From Pseudomonas fulva (GTDB lineage: Bacteria; Pseudomonadota; Gammaproteobacteria; Pseudomonadales; Pseudomonadaceae), in the NCBI RefSeq assembly GCF_023517795.1, contig NZ_CP082928.1, positions 2,480,001 through 2,544,000 on the forward strand: DNA of 64,000 nt, given 5' to 3'. Below are positions 45,454-55,277 of the stretch, piece after piece; within the stretch, counting starts at the first letter, position 1; every line of letters begins with the position of its first letter. Position numbers and translations under genes: made by a program. Under the pieces are notes generated by a model. It was given only the letters and a program-made list of their open reading frames with translations. It did not search any database and had not been told where the DNA came from.

Positions 45454-46311
45454 ATGAGTAAAGTTGCAGAGGCGCTGATCGCCGGTTGTGGCGATGTGGG
45501 TAGCCGGCTGGCTATGCGGCTGCGTAACGCGGGTTGGCAGGTCCACGGCATGCGTCGCAGCGTGTCGGAACTGCCCGCAGGCATCGTGCCGGTGGCCGGC
45601 GATCTGCACCAGGCGGATTGTCCCGGCCAGTGGCCCCGCGGTGCGCTGGATTACCTGGTGTACAGCGCAGCTGCCACCGAGCATGACGAGGCGGGCTATC
45701 GGCAGGCCTACGTCGATGGGCTGCGCCATGTGCTGGGCTGGCTGCAGGCCCGTGGGCAGCGGCCCAGGCGACTGATTTTCGTCTCCAGCAGCGGCGTATA
45801 TGGCCAGATAGGGGGCGAATGGGTCGACGAGACGTCGCCCGCCGAGGCGCAGAGCTATTCCGGGCGGATCATGCGCGAGGCCGAGCAGGTGGCCTGGAGC
45901 AGCGGGGTGCCGGCCACCGTGCTGCGCCTGACGGGCATCTACGGACCCGGCCGTGAATGGCTGCTCAGGCAGGTACGCATGGGCTATCGGGTGGCGGTGG
46001 AGCCGCCGCTGTTCGGTAACCGTATCCATGTCGACGATGCGGCCGGGTTGCTGGCCTTTCTGTTGCAGGCCGATCTGGCGGGCAAGGCGCTGGACGATTG
46101 CTATATCGGCGTGGACGACGAGCCGGCGCCACTGCATGAAGTGGTCTGCTGGCTGCGCGAGCAACTCGGGGTCCAGCACTGGGCCGAGGATTCGGCGGTG
46201 CGCCGTTCCGGCAGCAAGCGCTGCAGCAATGCCCGGGCCCGGGCGCTGGGTTGGGCGCCGCAGCATCCCAGTTATCGCGAGGGCTATGCCGCGGTGCTGC
46301 AGGGCAGCTGA
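45454..46311 (+). CDS. NAD-dependent epimerase/dehydratase family protein (YeeZ-like)
   Basis: A 285-residue extended-SDR-like protein. It has a modified Rossmann motif (ALIAGCGDVGSRLAMRL, about residues 7-23), FVSSSGVYGQIGGEW (Ser of the catalytic set near 109) and TVLRLTGIYGPGREW near 150; the usual YxxxK is represented by YSGRIMREAE, lacking the Lys, so it may be a poor catalyst or act differently. Substrate unknown. The chosen start has GAGAGGGAAGCGG upstream. It converges on ridA. Confidence 0.8.
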   Translation: MSKVAEALIAGCGDVGSRLAMRLRNAGWQVHGMRRSVSELPAGIVPVAGDLHQADCPGQWPRGALDYLVYSAAATEHDEAGYRQAYVDGLRHVLGWLQARGQRPRRLIFVSSSGVYGQIGGEWVDETSPAEAQSYSGRIMREAEQVAWSSGVPATVLRLTGIYGPGREWLLRQVRMGYRVAVEPPLFGNRIHVDDAAGLLAFLLQADLAGKALDDCYIGVDDEPAPLHEVVCWLREQLGVQHWAEDSAVRRSGSKRCSNARARALGWAPQHPSYREGYAAVLQGS

Positions 46312-46318
46312 CGGGGAA

Positions 46319-46342
46319 AGCCCGGAGACCTTGCTCCGGGCA
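46319..46342. terminator. Hairpin between convergent genes
   Basis: GCCCGGAG and CTCCGGGC form an 8-bp stem with a six-base loop between the epimerase and ridA genes. No long T run, so it is a moderate candidate serving either direction. Confidence 0.55.
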
Positions 46343-46351
46343 TGGGGCCGG

Positions 46352-46732
46352 TCAGTCGATGACCAGGATGCCGTCCATTTCCACCTGGGCGCCTTTCGGC
46401 AGGGCGGCCACGCCAATGGCGGCGCGCGCCGGGTAGGGCTGCTGGAAGTAGCGGCCCATCACTTCGTTGACGGTGGCGAAGTGGGCGAGGTCGGTGAGGA
46501 AGATATTCAGCTTGACCACATCCTTGAACGAGCCGCCGGCGGCTTCGATCACCGACTTGAGGTTTTCGAAGACCTGTACGGTCTGCGCTTCGAAGCCTTC
46601 CACCAGCTCCATGGTCTTGGGGTCCAGCGGGATCTGCCCGGACAGGTAGACGGTGTTGCCGGCCTTGATGGCCTGGGAGTAGGTGCCGATGGCGGCCGGG
46701 GCCTTGTCGCTGTTGATGACGCTCTTGCTCAT
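46352..46732 (-). CDS. ridA: 2-iminobutanoate/2-iminopropanoate deaminase RidA
   Basis: A 126-residue enzyme that hydrolyses reactive enamine/imine intermediates made by PLP enzymes. The [25 protein letters not shown] opening (split here as two conserved blocks), the catalytic Arg in [22 protein letters not shown] and the terminal Glu region match the family. The start at 46732 has GAGGAG nine bases upstream; the longer frame upstream is not supported. It lies downstream of spoT on the same strand. Confidence 0.94.
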   Translation of the reverse strand: MSKSVINSDKAPAAIGTYSQAIKAGNTVYLSGQIPLDPKTMELVEGFEAQTVQVFENLKSVIEAAGGSFKDVVKLNIFLTDLAHFATVNEVMGRYFQQPYPARAAIGVAALPKGAQVEMDGILVID

Positions 46733-46912
46733 GGAGAACTCCTCGATAGGGGCAGCCTCAGGCTGCAAGACGGACGCAGGCAGGCTACAGGCTGGCGTTC
46801 GCCGCCTCAAGCCAAGACCCGCGTCGTTGCGCCTTTTGGATAGGCAATGACGCTGCCAGGCAGCGGGGCTGAAAGTGCGGGAGGGTGTGCTTTCAGGCAG
46901 GGGCGCGACGGG

Positions 46913-49021
46913 TCACGCCTTCGTGCGGGTGATACGCATGACCCCGGGCAGGGTGCGCAGCTTCTTGATCACCCGGGCCAGGTGCACCCGGTCGTGTACG
47001 CTGACCACCAGCTGCACCACGCTGACGCGCCCGTCGCGCTCGTCCATGCTGATCTTCTCGATGTTGCCGTCGGCAGCGTTGACGCTGCCGGCCAGCAGGG
47101 CGATCAGGCCGCGCTGGTGCTCCAGCTCGACACGCAGTTCGACGTTGAATTCGCCCGTGACATCCTTGGCCCAGGCCAGCTGGATGCATTTTTCCGGGTT
47201 GTGGCGCACTTCGCTGATGTTCCGGCAGGTGTCCAGGTGCACCACCATGCCCTTGCCGGCCGAGAGATGGCCGACGATCGGGTCGCCCGGAATCGGCGTG
47301 CAGCACTTGGCGTAGCTGAGCACCAGGCCCTCGGTGCCACGAATGGCCAGGGGGCCTTCGGCATTGGGCAGTTCCTCGCCGTCGCTGGCCAGCAGGCGGC
47401 GCGCCACCACGTAAGCCATGCGATTACCCAGGCCGATGTCTTCGAGCAGGTCGTCGAAGGTTTCCAGGCGGTATTCGTTGAGTACCGCCAGTTGGCGTTC
47501 GGCGGGTACCTTGTCGAGATGGCTCTCGAAGCTGGCCAGCACCTTGTTGAGCAGGCGCTCGCCGAGGTTCACCGATTCCGAGCGGCGCTGCAGCTTGAGT
47601 GCATGGCGGATATGGGTGCGCGCCTTGCCGGTGACCACGAAATTCAGCCAGGCCGGGTTGGGGCGTGCCCCCGGGGCGCTGACGATTTCCACCGTGGAGC
47701 CGCTTTCCAGGGCCTGGGAGAGGGGGGCCAGGCGACGGTTGATACGGCAGGCGATGCAGGTGTTGCCGACGTCGGTGTGCACCGCGTAGGCGAAGTCCAC
47801 GGCCGTGGAGCCCTTGGGCAGCTCCATGATGCGACCCTTGGGCGTGAACACGTAGACTTCGTCCGGGAACAGGTCGATCTTCACGCTCTCGATGAATTCC
47901 AGCGAGTTGCCGGCGCGTTGCTGCAGCTCCAGCACGCCCTTGACCCATTGGCGCGCGCGGGCGTGGTTGCCCTTGGGCAGCTCGTCCTCGTTGGACTTGT
48001 ACAGCCAGTGCGCGGCGATACCGTTGTTGGCCATCTCTTCCATCTCGCGGGTACGGATCTGGATTTCGATGGGCACGCCGTGCATGCCGAACAGCGTGGT
48101 ATGCAGTGACTGATAGCCGTTGGCCTTGGGAATCGCGATGTAATCCTTGAAACGGCCCGGCAGCGGCTTGTACAGATTGTGCACGGCGCCGAGCACGCGG
48201 TAGCAGGTGTCGACCTTGTCGACCACGATGCGGAAGGCGTACACATCCATGATCTCGTTGAACGACTTACGCTTGCCGCGCATCTTCTGGTAGATGCTGT
48301 ACAGGTGCTTCTCGCGGCCCACCACTTCGCCGCTCAGGCCTTCGCGTTCGAGGCAGTGCAGCAGCGACTCCTCGATGCGCGTGACGATTTCCTTGCGGTT
48401 GCCCCGGGCGCGGCGCACGGCGGCGCGAATGCGCTCGGAGCGCATCGGGTGCATGGCCTTGAAGCCCAGGTCTTCGAACTCCACGCGCATGCTGTGCATG
48501 CCCAGCCGGTTGGCGATGGGCGCGTAGATCTCCAGGGTTTCCTTGGCGATGCGCCGGCGTTTCTCGCCGGACAGCACTTCCAGGGTGCGCATGTTGTGCA
48601 GGCGGTCGGCCAGCTTGACCAGGATCACGCGGATGTCCCGCGCCATGGCCATGGCCATCTTCTGGAAGTTCTCGGCCTGGGCCTCGGCCTTGGTCTCGAA
48701 ATTCATCTGGGTCAGCTTGCTGACCCCATCCACCAGCTCCGCCACGGATTCGCCGAACTGCGCGTGCAGGGCTTCCTTGGCGATGCCGGTGTCTTCGATC
48801 ACGTCGTGCAGCATGGCGGCCATCAGGCTCTGATGGTCCATGTGCATGTCGGCGAGGATGCTGGCCACGGCCAGCGGGTGGGTCACGTAGGCTTCACCGC
48901 TGCGGCGGCGTTGCCCGTCGTGCGCCTGTTCGGCGTAGAAGTAGGCGCGACGGACGAGGTTGACCTGCTCGTCGCCCAGGTAGCCCGAAAGCCTGTCGGC
49001 GAGGGCGTCTATGCTCGCCAT
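46913..49021 (-). CDS. spoT: Bifunctional (p)ppGpp synthetase/hydrolase SpoT
   Basis: A 702-residue stringent-response enzyme. The HD hydrolase domain (about 25-190, with HDVIEDT and DRLHNMRTL) is followed by the synthetase domain (about 230-350; KRKSFNEIMDVYAFRIVV), then TGS (about 385-445), helical and ACT (about 625-700) regulatory domains. Both active sites look intact. It makes and degrades (p)ppGpp in response to carbon, fatty-acid and iron stress. It lies 60 bp after rpoZ on the same strand. Confidence 0.96.
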   Translation of the reverse strand: MASIDALADRLSGYLGDEQVNLVRRAYFYAEQAHDGQRRRSGEAYVTHPLAVASILADMHMDHQSLMAAMLHDVIEDTGIAKEALHAQFGESVAELVDGVSKLTQMNFETKAEAQAENFQKMAMAMARDIRVILVKLADRLHNMRTLEVLSGEKRRRIAKETLEIYAPIANRLGMHSMRVEFEDLGFKAMHPMRSERIRAAVRRARGNRKEIVTRIEESLLHCLEREGLSGEVVGREKHLYSIYQKMRGKRKSFNEIMDVYAFRIVVDKVDTCYRVLGAVHNLYKPLPGRFKDYIAIPKANGYQSLHTTLFGMHGVPIEIQIRTREMEEMANNGIAAHWLYKSNEDELPKGNHARARQWVKGVLELQQRAGNSLEFIESVKIDLFPDEVYVFTPKGRIMELPKGSTAVDFAYAVHTDVGNTCIACRINRRLAPLSQALESGSTVEIVSAPGARPNPAWLNFVVTGKARTHIRHALKLQRRSESVNLGERLLNKVLASFESHLDKVPAERQLAVLNEYRLETFDDLLEDIGLGNRMAYVVARRLLASDGEELPNAEGPLAIRGTEGLVLSYAKCCTPIPGDPIVGHLSAGKGMVVHLDTCRNISEVRHNPEKCIQLAWAKDVTGEFNVELRVELEHQRGLIALLAGSVNAADGNIEKISMDERDGRVSVVQLVVSVHDRVHLARVIKKLRTLPGVMRITRTKA

Positions 49022-49081
49022 GGGAGACTCCCATGGCGAGCATTGTGCACCTGCGACGTACGCTTTCGACCCGGCATAGGC

Positions 49082-49345
49082 TTACAGAGGCTCGTTCGCC
49101 TCTTCCTCGAAGGCTGCGAACAGCGGTTCTTCTTCGATGATGTCTTCCTGGGCGACGATTTCGGCGTCTACCAGGCCGCTGGCGATTTCGCGCAGGGCGA
49201 CCACGGTCGGCTTGTCGTTTTCCCACGCCACTTTCGGCTCCTTGCCGCCGGTGGCGATTTGACGAGCGCGCTTGGTGGCGAGCATGACCAGCTCGAAGCG
49301 GTTATCGACGTTGTCCAGGCAGTCTTCAACGGTAACGCGGGCCAT
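49082..49345 (-). CDS. rpoZ: RNA polymerase omega subunit
   Basis: An 87-residue subunit that helps assemble and stabilise RNA polymerase and forms part of a ppGpp site. The start [25 protein letters not shown] and the [10 protein letters not shown] segment are canonical, followed by an acidic tail. It sits between gmk and spoT, the standard gamma-proteobacterial order. Confidence 0.96.
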   Translation of the reverse strand: MARVTVEDCLDNVDNRFELVMLATKRARQIATGGKEPKVAWENDKPTVVALREIASGLVDAEIVAQEDIIEEEPLFAAFEEEANEPL

Positions 49346-49513
49346 GGTGTTCCTCGTAGCGAATGCAAAATTAGCTGGGCCCGAATGGGCGAGCGGACTG
49401 AATAGTCTAGAAAAATGCCGGCATTAAGGGAAGCGAAAGTCGCTGAGAGGCACGAGTTCGCCACACCGTACGGATTTTCGCTGCCTCAATGGCAGCGTCC
49501 ACCCGCTTTTGTC

Positions 49514-50152
<639 letters not shown>

Positions 50153-50189
50153 TTAATCCGGAAGACGCGCAGCCAATGCCAGGCGTGAA

Positions 50190-51053
50190 TTATTCGATGT
50201 TCTGCACCTGCTCGCGCATTTGCTCGATCAGCACCTTGAGGTTGACGGCCGCCTGGGTGCTGCGCGGGTCGAACGCCTTGGAACCGAGGGTGTTGGCTTC
50301 GCGGTTGAGTTCCTGCATCAGGAAGTCCAGGCGGCGCCCGGCCGCGCCGCCGGCCTTGAGCACGCGGCGTACTTCGGTGACATGGGTACTCAGGCGATCC
50401 AGCTCCTCGGCCACGTCGCTCTTCTGGGCGAGCATCACCAGTTCCTGTTCCAGGCGCTGCGGGTCGAGCTCGGCCTGCATCTCGCGGCAGCGTTCGATGA
50501 TCTTCTGGCGCTGGGCTTCGAGCATCTGCGGCACCAGCTCGCGCAGGGCGGCGACTTCCTCGAGCATGCTGTCGAGGCGCTCGTTGAGCAGCTTGGCCAG
50601 CTCGGCGCCTTCGCGGCTGCGGCCGCTCTTGAGTTCCGCCAGGGCACCGGCGAACAGCTCCAGGGCCGCTTTGTTGAGAGCCTGAGGGTCGCTGCTGTCG
50701 GCCACCAGCACGCCGGGCCAGGCGAGCACTTCCAGCGGGTTCAGCGGCGCGGGCTGCTTGATCAGGGCGGCGACGCTCTCGGCGGCGGTGATCAGCTGGG
50801 TGGCCTTGTCGCGGTCGACCTGCAGCGGTTTGCCGGCACTGTCTTCGATAAGGCGCAGGGTACATTCCACCTTGCCGCGCGACAGGCCCTGGCGCAGGGC
50901 TTCGCGCACCGCGCCTTCGAGGTCGCGGAAGGCTTCCGGCAGGCGCAGGTGAGGCTCGAGGTAGCGATGGTTGACCGAGCGCAGCTCCCAGCTCAGGGTG
51001 CCGTTGGCACCTGCCTGCTCGGTGCGGGCGAAGGCTGTCATGCTGTGGATCAT
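50190..51053 (-). CDS. yicC: YicC family endoribonuclease-like protein
   Basis: A 287-residue YicC protein. The conserved start IHSMTAFARTE, the SVNHRYLEPHLRLPE block near 27 and the C-terminal GRRLDFLMQELNREANTLGSKA signature identify it. Family members have been linked to RNA turnover and stationary-phase survival. The start at 51053 is fixed by the conserved N-terminus; a longer frame upstream is spurious. It is divergent from rph and upstream of gmk (55 bp). Confidence 0.92.
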   Translation of the reverse strand: MIHSMTAFARTEQAGANGTLSWELRSVNHRYLEPHLRLPEAFRDLEGAVREALRQGLSRGKVECTLRLIEDSAGKPLQVDRDKATQLITAAESVAALIKQPAPLNPLEVLAWPGVLVADSSDPQALNKAALELFAGALAELKSGRSREGAELAKLLNERLDSMLEEVAALRELVPQMLEAQRQKIIERCREMQAELDPQRLEQELVMLAQKSDVAEELDRLSTHVTEVRRVLKAGGAAGRRLDFLMQELNREANTLGSKAFDPRSTQAAVNLKVLIEQMREQVQNIE

Positions 51054-51149
51054 GGGGCGTACCTCGGTTTGCGGTGGGGCAAAGGCGGCGATTGTAGCGC
51101 AGTGCGGCGGTGGCTCCCAATCGCCTGGCAGGGCCATCGGGCGGGCGCG

Positions 51150-51180
51150 GTCGCGGCCCGGCGGCAACAGCCCCTATAAT
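51150..51180 (+). promoter_or_regulatory. Promoter of rph
   Basis: A perfect TATAAT (51175-51180) lies 34 bases before the rph start codon, with TCGCGG 18 bases upstream as a weak -35. It sits in the divergent yicC-rph gap. Confidence 0.6.
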
Positions 51181-51214
51181 GGGCGGCAGATTCTACTCGA
51201 GAGCAGGTATTTTG

Positions 51215-51937
51215 ATGAAACGTCCCAGTGGCCGCGCCGCCGATCAGTTGCGTTCGATCCGCATCACCCGCAACTACACCAAGCATGCCGAAGGTTCGGT
51301 ACTGGTGGAGTTCGGCGACACCAAGGTGATTTGCACCGTCAGCGTCGAGCAGGGCGTACCGCGCTTTCTGAAAGGCCAGGGCCAGGGCTGGGTGACTGCC
51401 GAGTACGGCATGCTGCCGCGCGCCACCGGCGACCGCAACCAGCGCGAAGCCAGCAAGGGCAAGCAGGGCGGCCGCACCCTGGAAATCCAGCGTTTGATCG
51501 GCCGCTCGCTGCGCGCCGCGCTGGACATGAGCAAGCTGGGCGAGAACACCCTGTACGTCGATTGCGATGTGATCCAGGCCGACGGCGGCACCCGCACCGC
51601 ATCGATCACCGGCGCCATGGTCGCCCTGGTCGATGCCCTGAAGGTGATGAAGAAACGTGGCGGCCTGAAAGGCGGCGACCCGCTCAAGCAGATGATCGCG
51701 GCGGTATCCGTGGGTATCTACCAGGGCGAACCGGTGCTGGATCTGGATTACCTGGAAGATTCCGCCGCCGAGACCGACCTCAACGTGGTGATGACCAGCA
51801 CCGGTGGCTTCATCGAAGTGCAGGGCACCGCCGAAGGCGCGCCGTTCCAGCCGGCCGAACTGAATGCCATGCTGGCCCTGGCGCAACAGGGCATGGGCGA
51901 GCTGTTCGCCGTGCAGCAGGCTGCGCTGGCCGAGTGA
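51215..51937 (+). CDS. rph: Ribonuclease PH
   Basis: A 240-residue phosphorolytic exonuclease that trims tRNA 3' ends. The start [16 protein letters not shown], the phosphate-binding [22 protein letters not shown] block near 68 (quoted in parts: [22 protein letters not shown]) and the active-site [14 protein letters not shown] segment near 117 are all canonical. GAGAGCAGG precedes the ATG. Unlike E. coli K-12 the reading frame is intact. In P. aeruginosa crc and pyrE follow nearby; here they do not. Confidence 0.95.
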   Translation: MKRPSGRAADQLRSIRITRNYTKHAEGSVLVEFGDTKVICTVSVEQGVPRFLKGQGQGWVTAEYGMLPRATGDRNQREASKGKQGGRTLEIQRLIGRSLRAALDMSKLGENTLYVDCDVIQADGGTRTASITGAMVALVDALKVMKKRGGLKGGDPLKQMIAAVSVGIYQGEPVLDLDYLEDSAAETDLNVVMTSTGGFIEVQGTAEGAPFQPAELNAMLALAQQGMGELFAVQQAALAE

Positions 51938-51964
51938 TTTTTTCGCTGACCGAGGAGAGCCGTG

Positions 51965-52339
51965 ATGGATGAGCATAACGCTGTAACGCCTGCTGCCGAG
52001 CCCGATCGGGATGCGCGCCAGTGGGCGATGATCTGCCACTTCGCGGCCGCCCTCGGCTTCGTGTTTCCCTTCGGCAACCTGATCGGCCCGCTGGTGGTCT
52101 GGCAGGTGAAGAAGGACTCGCACGCCTTTATCGACGAACAGGGCAAGGAAGCGCTCAACTTCCAGCTGACGGTGGCCATCGCCGGCATCGTCTGCCTGTT
52201 GCTGATGCTGGTGCTGATCGGCTTTCTGCTGATGGGCCTGCTGTGCATCGGCACCGTGGTGCTGACCATCATCGGCGGCATCAAGGCCGGTGAGGGCAAG
52301 CACTATCGTTATCCATTCTGCTTGCGATTGATCAAATGA
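51965..52339 (+). CDS. DUF4870 membrane protein
   Basis: A 124-residue protein. The signature RQWAMICHFAAALGFVFPFGN near residue 19 (shortened), VVWQVKKDSHAFIDEQGKEALNFQ and a hydrophobic pair near 65-105 define DUF4870 (YtjA/Tic20-like) proteins with about three membrane segments. Function unknown. ATG at 51965 is preferred over the GTG one codon earlier; GAGGAG lies upstream. It follows rph by 27 bp and ends in a strong terminator. Confidence 0.88.
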   Translation: MDEHNAVTPAAEPDRDARQWAMICHFAAALGFVFPFGNLIGPLVVWQVKKDSHAFIDEQGKEALNFQLTVAIAGIVCLLLMLVLIGFLLMGLLCIGTVVLTIIGGIKAGEGKHYRYPFCLRLIK

Positions 52340-52360
52340 TCAGCGCCTAATCGAAGAAAA

Positions 52361-52385
52361 AGCCAGCAGATTGCTGGCTTTTTTA
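52361..52385 (+). terminator. Rho-independent terminator
   Basis: AGCCAGCA and TGCTGGCT form an 8-bp stem with a three-base loop followed by six T residues, 21 bases after the DUF4870 stop. Confidence 0.92.
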
Positions 52386-52472
52386 TTGAAGTGTAACCAG
52401 GTGTTGATTCGCTTGGGGGTGACTTTTAAGCTCTGCCACGAAAATAGCCCCTCGAGCTTACCAAGGACATCC

Positions 52473-53273
52473 ATGATCCCCATCAACCCATTGGCCATGA
52501 TGCTCGGATCGTTGTTCCTGCTGGTCTCCCTGATTTGCGTCGCGGCGCTGGCGGCGCTGCTGATTGCCTGCCTGAATGCCCGCTCCCGACGCTTTATCCG
52601 GGCGCACCCCTGGTGGTTTGGGCTGCTTGCCATATTCCTGGTCGCCGGCAGCCTGCCCACCGTCGGATTTCTGCGCTGGCAGGCACAGCACTGGCTCGCC
52701 CAGCGCGCGCTCAGCCCTCGTCTGGAGAGTCAACAGGTGCTGGGCGAACTGGTGTTGCCGGCCGGTACCCGGGTATGGCTGGAGCGCCTGGAACCCGGCA
52801 AGCACCTCAGTGGCGAGCCATTACCCCATGGTCTGCAGAGCCTGCAGCGCGCCGAGTTCGATGGCCAGCCCGGCCTGGTGCAGGGCGCCGCCGTGCGGCG
52901 CCTGGACCTGGGCGACACGCTTGCCGAGGTCAGTCTGGTCGACGATGCCGGGCTGGGTGGTTGGCAGTGCTCGGCGCAGGCCCCGGTTACCTTCGGCTAT
53001 CCCGCCGGCGCACGGTTTGCGCCCCAGCAATGGCGGCTGGAGGGCTGCACGCTGGCTGCCGGCAGCCAGGTCGCCGGCATCCTCTGGCCGGGGCCGATGA
53101 CCGTGCACGCGGTGGAGAAGGGCCGTTGGCAGCTGGAAACCGACAATACGCCGGTGCGTTTCCAGGGGCTCGAGGTACGGCTATGGAACCTGTGGCTCGA
53201 CGGGCCCTATGGCGCGTTGCTGGACTGGCAGGCCGAGTTGACCGAGCCGGTCGAGTTCGGCCCCATGCAGTAG
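52473..53273 (+). CDS. Membrane-anchored protein of unknown function
   Basis: A 266-residue protein with two hydrophobic segments at the N-terminus (about 10-34 and 46-62) and then about 200 residues rich in short beta-like stretches (LVLPAGTRVWLERLEPG, QVAGILWPGPMTV), probably periplasmic. Repeated Gly-x-x-V/L turns suggest a beta-helix or sandwich, but no family was recognised. Start 52473 has CAAGGACATCC just upstream. It sits at the apparent junction of two syntenic blocks. Confidence 0.65.
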   Translation: MIPINPLAMMLGSLFLLVSLICVAALAALLIACLNARSRRFIRAHPWWFGLLAIFLVAGSLPTVGFLRWQAQHWLAQRALSPRLESQQVLGELVLPAGTRVWLERLEPGKHLSGEPLPHGLQSLQRAEFDGQPGLVQGAAVRRLDLGDTLAEVSLVDDAGLGGWQCSAQAPVTFGYPAGARFAPQQWRLEGCTLAAGSQVAGILWPGPMTVHAVEKGRWQLETDNTPVRFQGLEVRLWNLWLDGPYGALLDWQAELTEPVEFGPMQ

Positions 53274-53288
53274 CCCGCGGCCACGCGA

Positions 53289-53471
53289 GTGCGCGCCTTT
53301 CACGGTAACCTGCTGTTCAGCCCGCTGGTCGAGGCGCCCGCGGTCGATCGCCGTAGTGGCAAGCCCATCGAGCCCGACCTGTCGGTCGAGCAGGATGCTG
53401 GCGGTGAGGTGCTGGGCACCCACCGCAATGGCGACGTGGGTGTGATCGACTGGATCAGAATCGTGCCTTGA
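53289..53471 (+). CDS. Short frame, possible gene remnant
   Basis: A 60-residue frame starting at GTG, with plausible coding composition (LLFSPLVEAPAVDRRSGKP, GDVGVIDWIRIVP) but no recognised family, no membrane segment and no good ribosome-binding site. It lies 15 bp after the previous gene and ends 6 bp before the DUF3392 stop. It may be a real small protein or the tail of a degraded gene. Confidence 0.3.
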   Translation: MRAFHGNLLFSPLVEAPAVDRRSGKPIEPDLSVEQDAGGEVLGTHRNGDVGVIDWIRIVP

Positions 53472-53477
53472 AGCGGC

Positions 53478-53801
53478 TCAACTGCGATCGGCCAGCACGC
53501 CGATCAGGAACATCACCACCAGCAATACCGGCGCCAGGGTGTAGTTGTTGAAGTGGCCCAGCAGCTGGGTGAGCAGGGGCGTCAGGTAGACCAGCGCCAG
53601 GCCGTAGCCGACCACGCAGACCGCGACGAATATCAGGGTGCGCAGCACGAAGTTGAGGCTGCCGATGCGGCCCTGTATCCAGGCGTTGATGGCCGGGCCG
53701 AACAGCACCAGCAGGGTGGCCATCAGGCCCAGGGAAATCTCGCCGAGGTGGCCACGGCTCCAGCGTGACACGGTGGCGATCAGGTCCAGCACATAATCCA
53801 T
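53478..53801 (-). CDS. DUF3392 membrane protein
   Basis: A 107-residue protein with three membrane segments (about 22-40, 52-72 and 84-103) and the start DLIATVSRWSRGHLGEISLGL. It matches DUF3392 proteins encoded beside hemW in Pseudomonas. Function unknown. It lies downstream of hemW on the same strand. Confidence 0.82.
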   Translation of the reverse strand: MDYVLDLIATVSRWSRGHLGEISLGLMATLLVLFGPAINAWIQGRIGSLNFVLRTLIFVAVCVVGYGLALVYLTPLLTQLLGHFNNYTLAPVLLVVMFLIGVLADRS

Positions 53802-53881
53802 GGTTGCTCCTCTGGCATGACGGGTTGAATCCTGCTGCCTGGGATCATCCGGCGTGCCGTTGGTTCGCGGGCACCGGTGAT

Positions 53882-55036
53882 TCAGGGCAGAAAGTACTGC
53901 AGCAGATCATTGAGAAACAGCTGACCTTCACGGGTCGCCGCCAGGCGTGTCGGGTCCTTGTGCAGCATGCCGCGTTGCTCGACCTGGGCGCGGGCCTCTG
54001 CCAGGTGCTCGAGGGGCAGGCCGGTGCGCTGGCTGAACAGTTCGGCGGCGCAGCCATCGGTCAGGCGCAGCACGTTGATCAGGAACTCGAACGGCAGCTC
54101 GTCGACGCTGAGGGCGCGCTCGCCCGCGCTGTATCGCTTGGCGGGGTCGAGGTAATCCTTGGGCAGGCGGGTTTTCCAGGTGCGGCTGATGCGCCCTTCC
54201 GGTGTGCTCAGCTTGCCGTGGGCGCCGGCGCCGATGCCGAGAAAATCACCAAAGGTCCAGTAATTCAGGTTATGCCGCGCCATGCGGCCGGGCTGCGCGT
54301 AGGCCGAGACTTCGTACTGGGCGTAGCCATGTTCGGCGAGCAGCGTCTGGCCGGCTTCCTGGATGTCCCACAGGGTGTCGTCTTCGGGCAGCACCGGTGG
54401 CTGGTTCCAGAACACCGTGTTCGGCTCCACCGTCAGCTGATACCAGGACAGATGGGTCGGCGCCTGGGCGATGGCGATGCGCAGGTCGCCCAGGGCGTCA
54501 TCCAGGGACTGATCCGGCAGGCCGTGCATCAGATCCAGGTTGAAGTTGTCGAAGCCGGCGGCCCGGGCCATGTCGGCAGCGCGCACGGCTTCGTCACCAT
54601 CGTGGATGCGCCCCAAAGCCTTGAGCTTGTCGGCCTGGAAGCTCTGCACACCGATCGACAGCCGGTTGATGCCCAGGCGCCGGTACGCGGCGAATTTCTC
54701 CTGCTCGAAGGTGCCGGGGTTGGCCTCCAGGGTGATTTCGATATCGGCCACGAACGGGATGCGCCGCTCCACGCCGTCCAGCAAGCGGCCAAGGGCCTTG
54801 GCGGAAAACAGGCTGGGCGTGCCGCCGCCAAAGAAGATCGAGGTCAGCGCGCGGCCATGGGCCTGGGCCAGGTCAGCGTCGAGATCGGCGAGCAGCGCAT
54901 CGACATAGGCCTCTTCCGGCAGGTTGGGGCCGGCGGCGTGGGAGTTGAAATCGCAGTAGGGGCACTTGCGCACGCACCAGGGAATATGGACGTACAGGGC
55001 CAGGGGCGGCAGCTGGAACACGGGCTTCTGGATCAC
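53882..55036 (-). CDS. hemW: Haem chaperone HemW (radical SAM)
   Basis: A 384-residue radical SAM protein, formerly called coproporphyrinogen III oxidase-like. The 4Fe-4S cluster motif is C21-x3-C25-x2-C28 (CVRKCPYC), followed by FFGGGTPSLF near 74 and a C-terminal HemN-like domain (DGCAAELFSQRTGLPLEHL). HemW lacks the HemN-specific extra Cys and delivers haem rather than oxidising coproporphyrinogen. Start is GTG at 55036, giving normal length; a longer frame would run into repeat A. Confidence 0.92.
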   Translation of the reverse strand: MIQKPVFQLPPLALYVHIPWCVRKCPYCDFNSHAAGPNLPEEAYVDALLADLDADLAQAHGRALTSIFFGGGTPSLFSAKALGRLLDGVERRIPFVADIEITLEANPGTFEQEKFAAYRRLGINRLSIGVQSFQADKLKALGRIHDGDEAVRAADMARAAGFDNFNLDLMHGLPDQSLDDALGDLRIAIAQAPTHLSWYQLTVEPNTVFWNQPPVLPEDDTLWDIQEAGQTLLAEHGYAQYEVSAYAQPGRMARHNLNYWTFGDFLGIGAGAHGKLSTPEGRISRTWKTRLPKDYLDPAKRYSAGERALSVDELPFEFLINVLRLTDGCAAELFSQRTGLPLEHLAEARAQVEQRGMLHKDPTRLAATREGQLFLNDLLQYFLP

Positions 55037-55126
55037 GGCAGGGTGGTTGCGGGGCGCTATCGTGGCACGAGTTGGGCAAACTGCCAAAGTGCGTGGACGA
55101 AACGCCCCATTTGAAACCGCTTGGAG

Positions 55127-55274
55127 CCTGTTCAAAGGCTCGCGAGCTAGAGCAATGCAAGGCCTAGGCGGCCCCACAAAAACAGGCGAGGACGCGGAGT
55201 TTACGAGCTGTAAATGAGCAGTCCGAGGCTGTTTTTAACGCCGCAGTGCCGACGCGCAGCAGACTTTGAACAGG
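55127..55274. repeat. Structured intergenic repeat A
   Basis: Ends CCTGTTCAAAG (55127-55137) and CTTTGAACAGG (55264-55274) are perfect complements. Inside, GCAATGC (55152-55158) faces GCAGTGC (55243-55249), and a stem AAAAACAGGCGAGGAC/GTCCGAGGCTGTTTTT encloses the core which, in rdgB sense, reads GCTCATTTA-N7-TAAACTCCGCG. It begins 3 bp after the rdgB stop codon. It is a close sequence relative of repeat B. Confidence 0.88.
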
Positions 55275-55277
55275 TTC

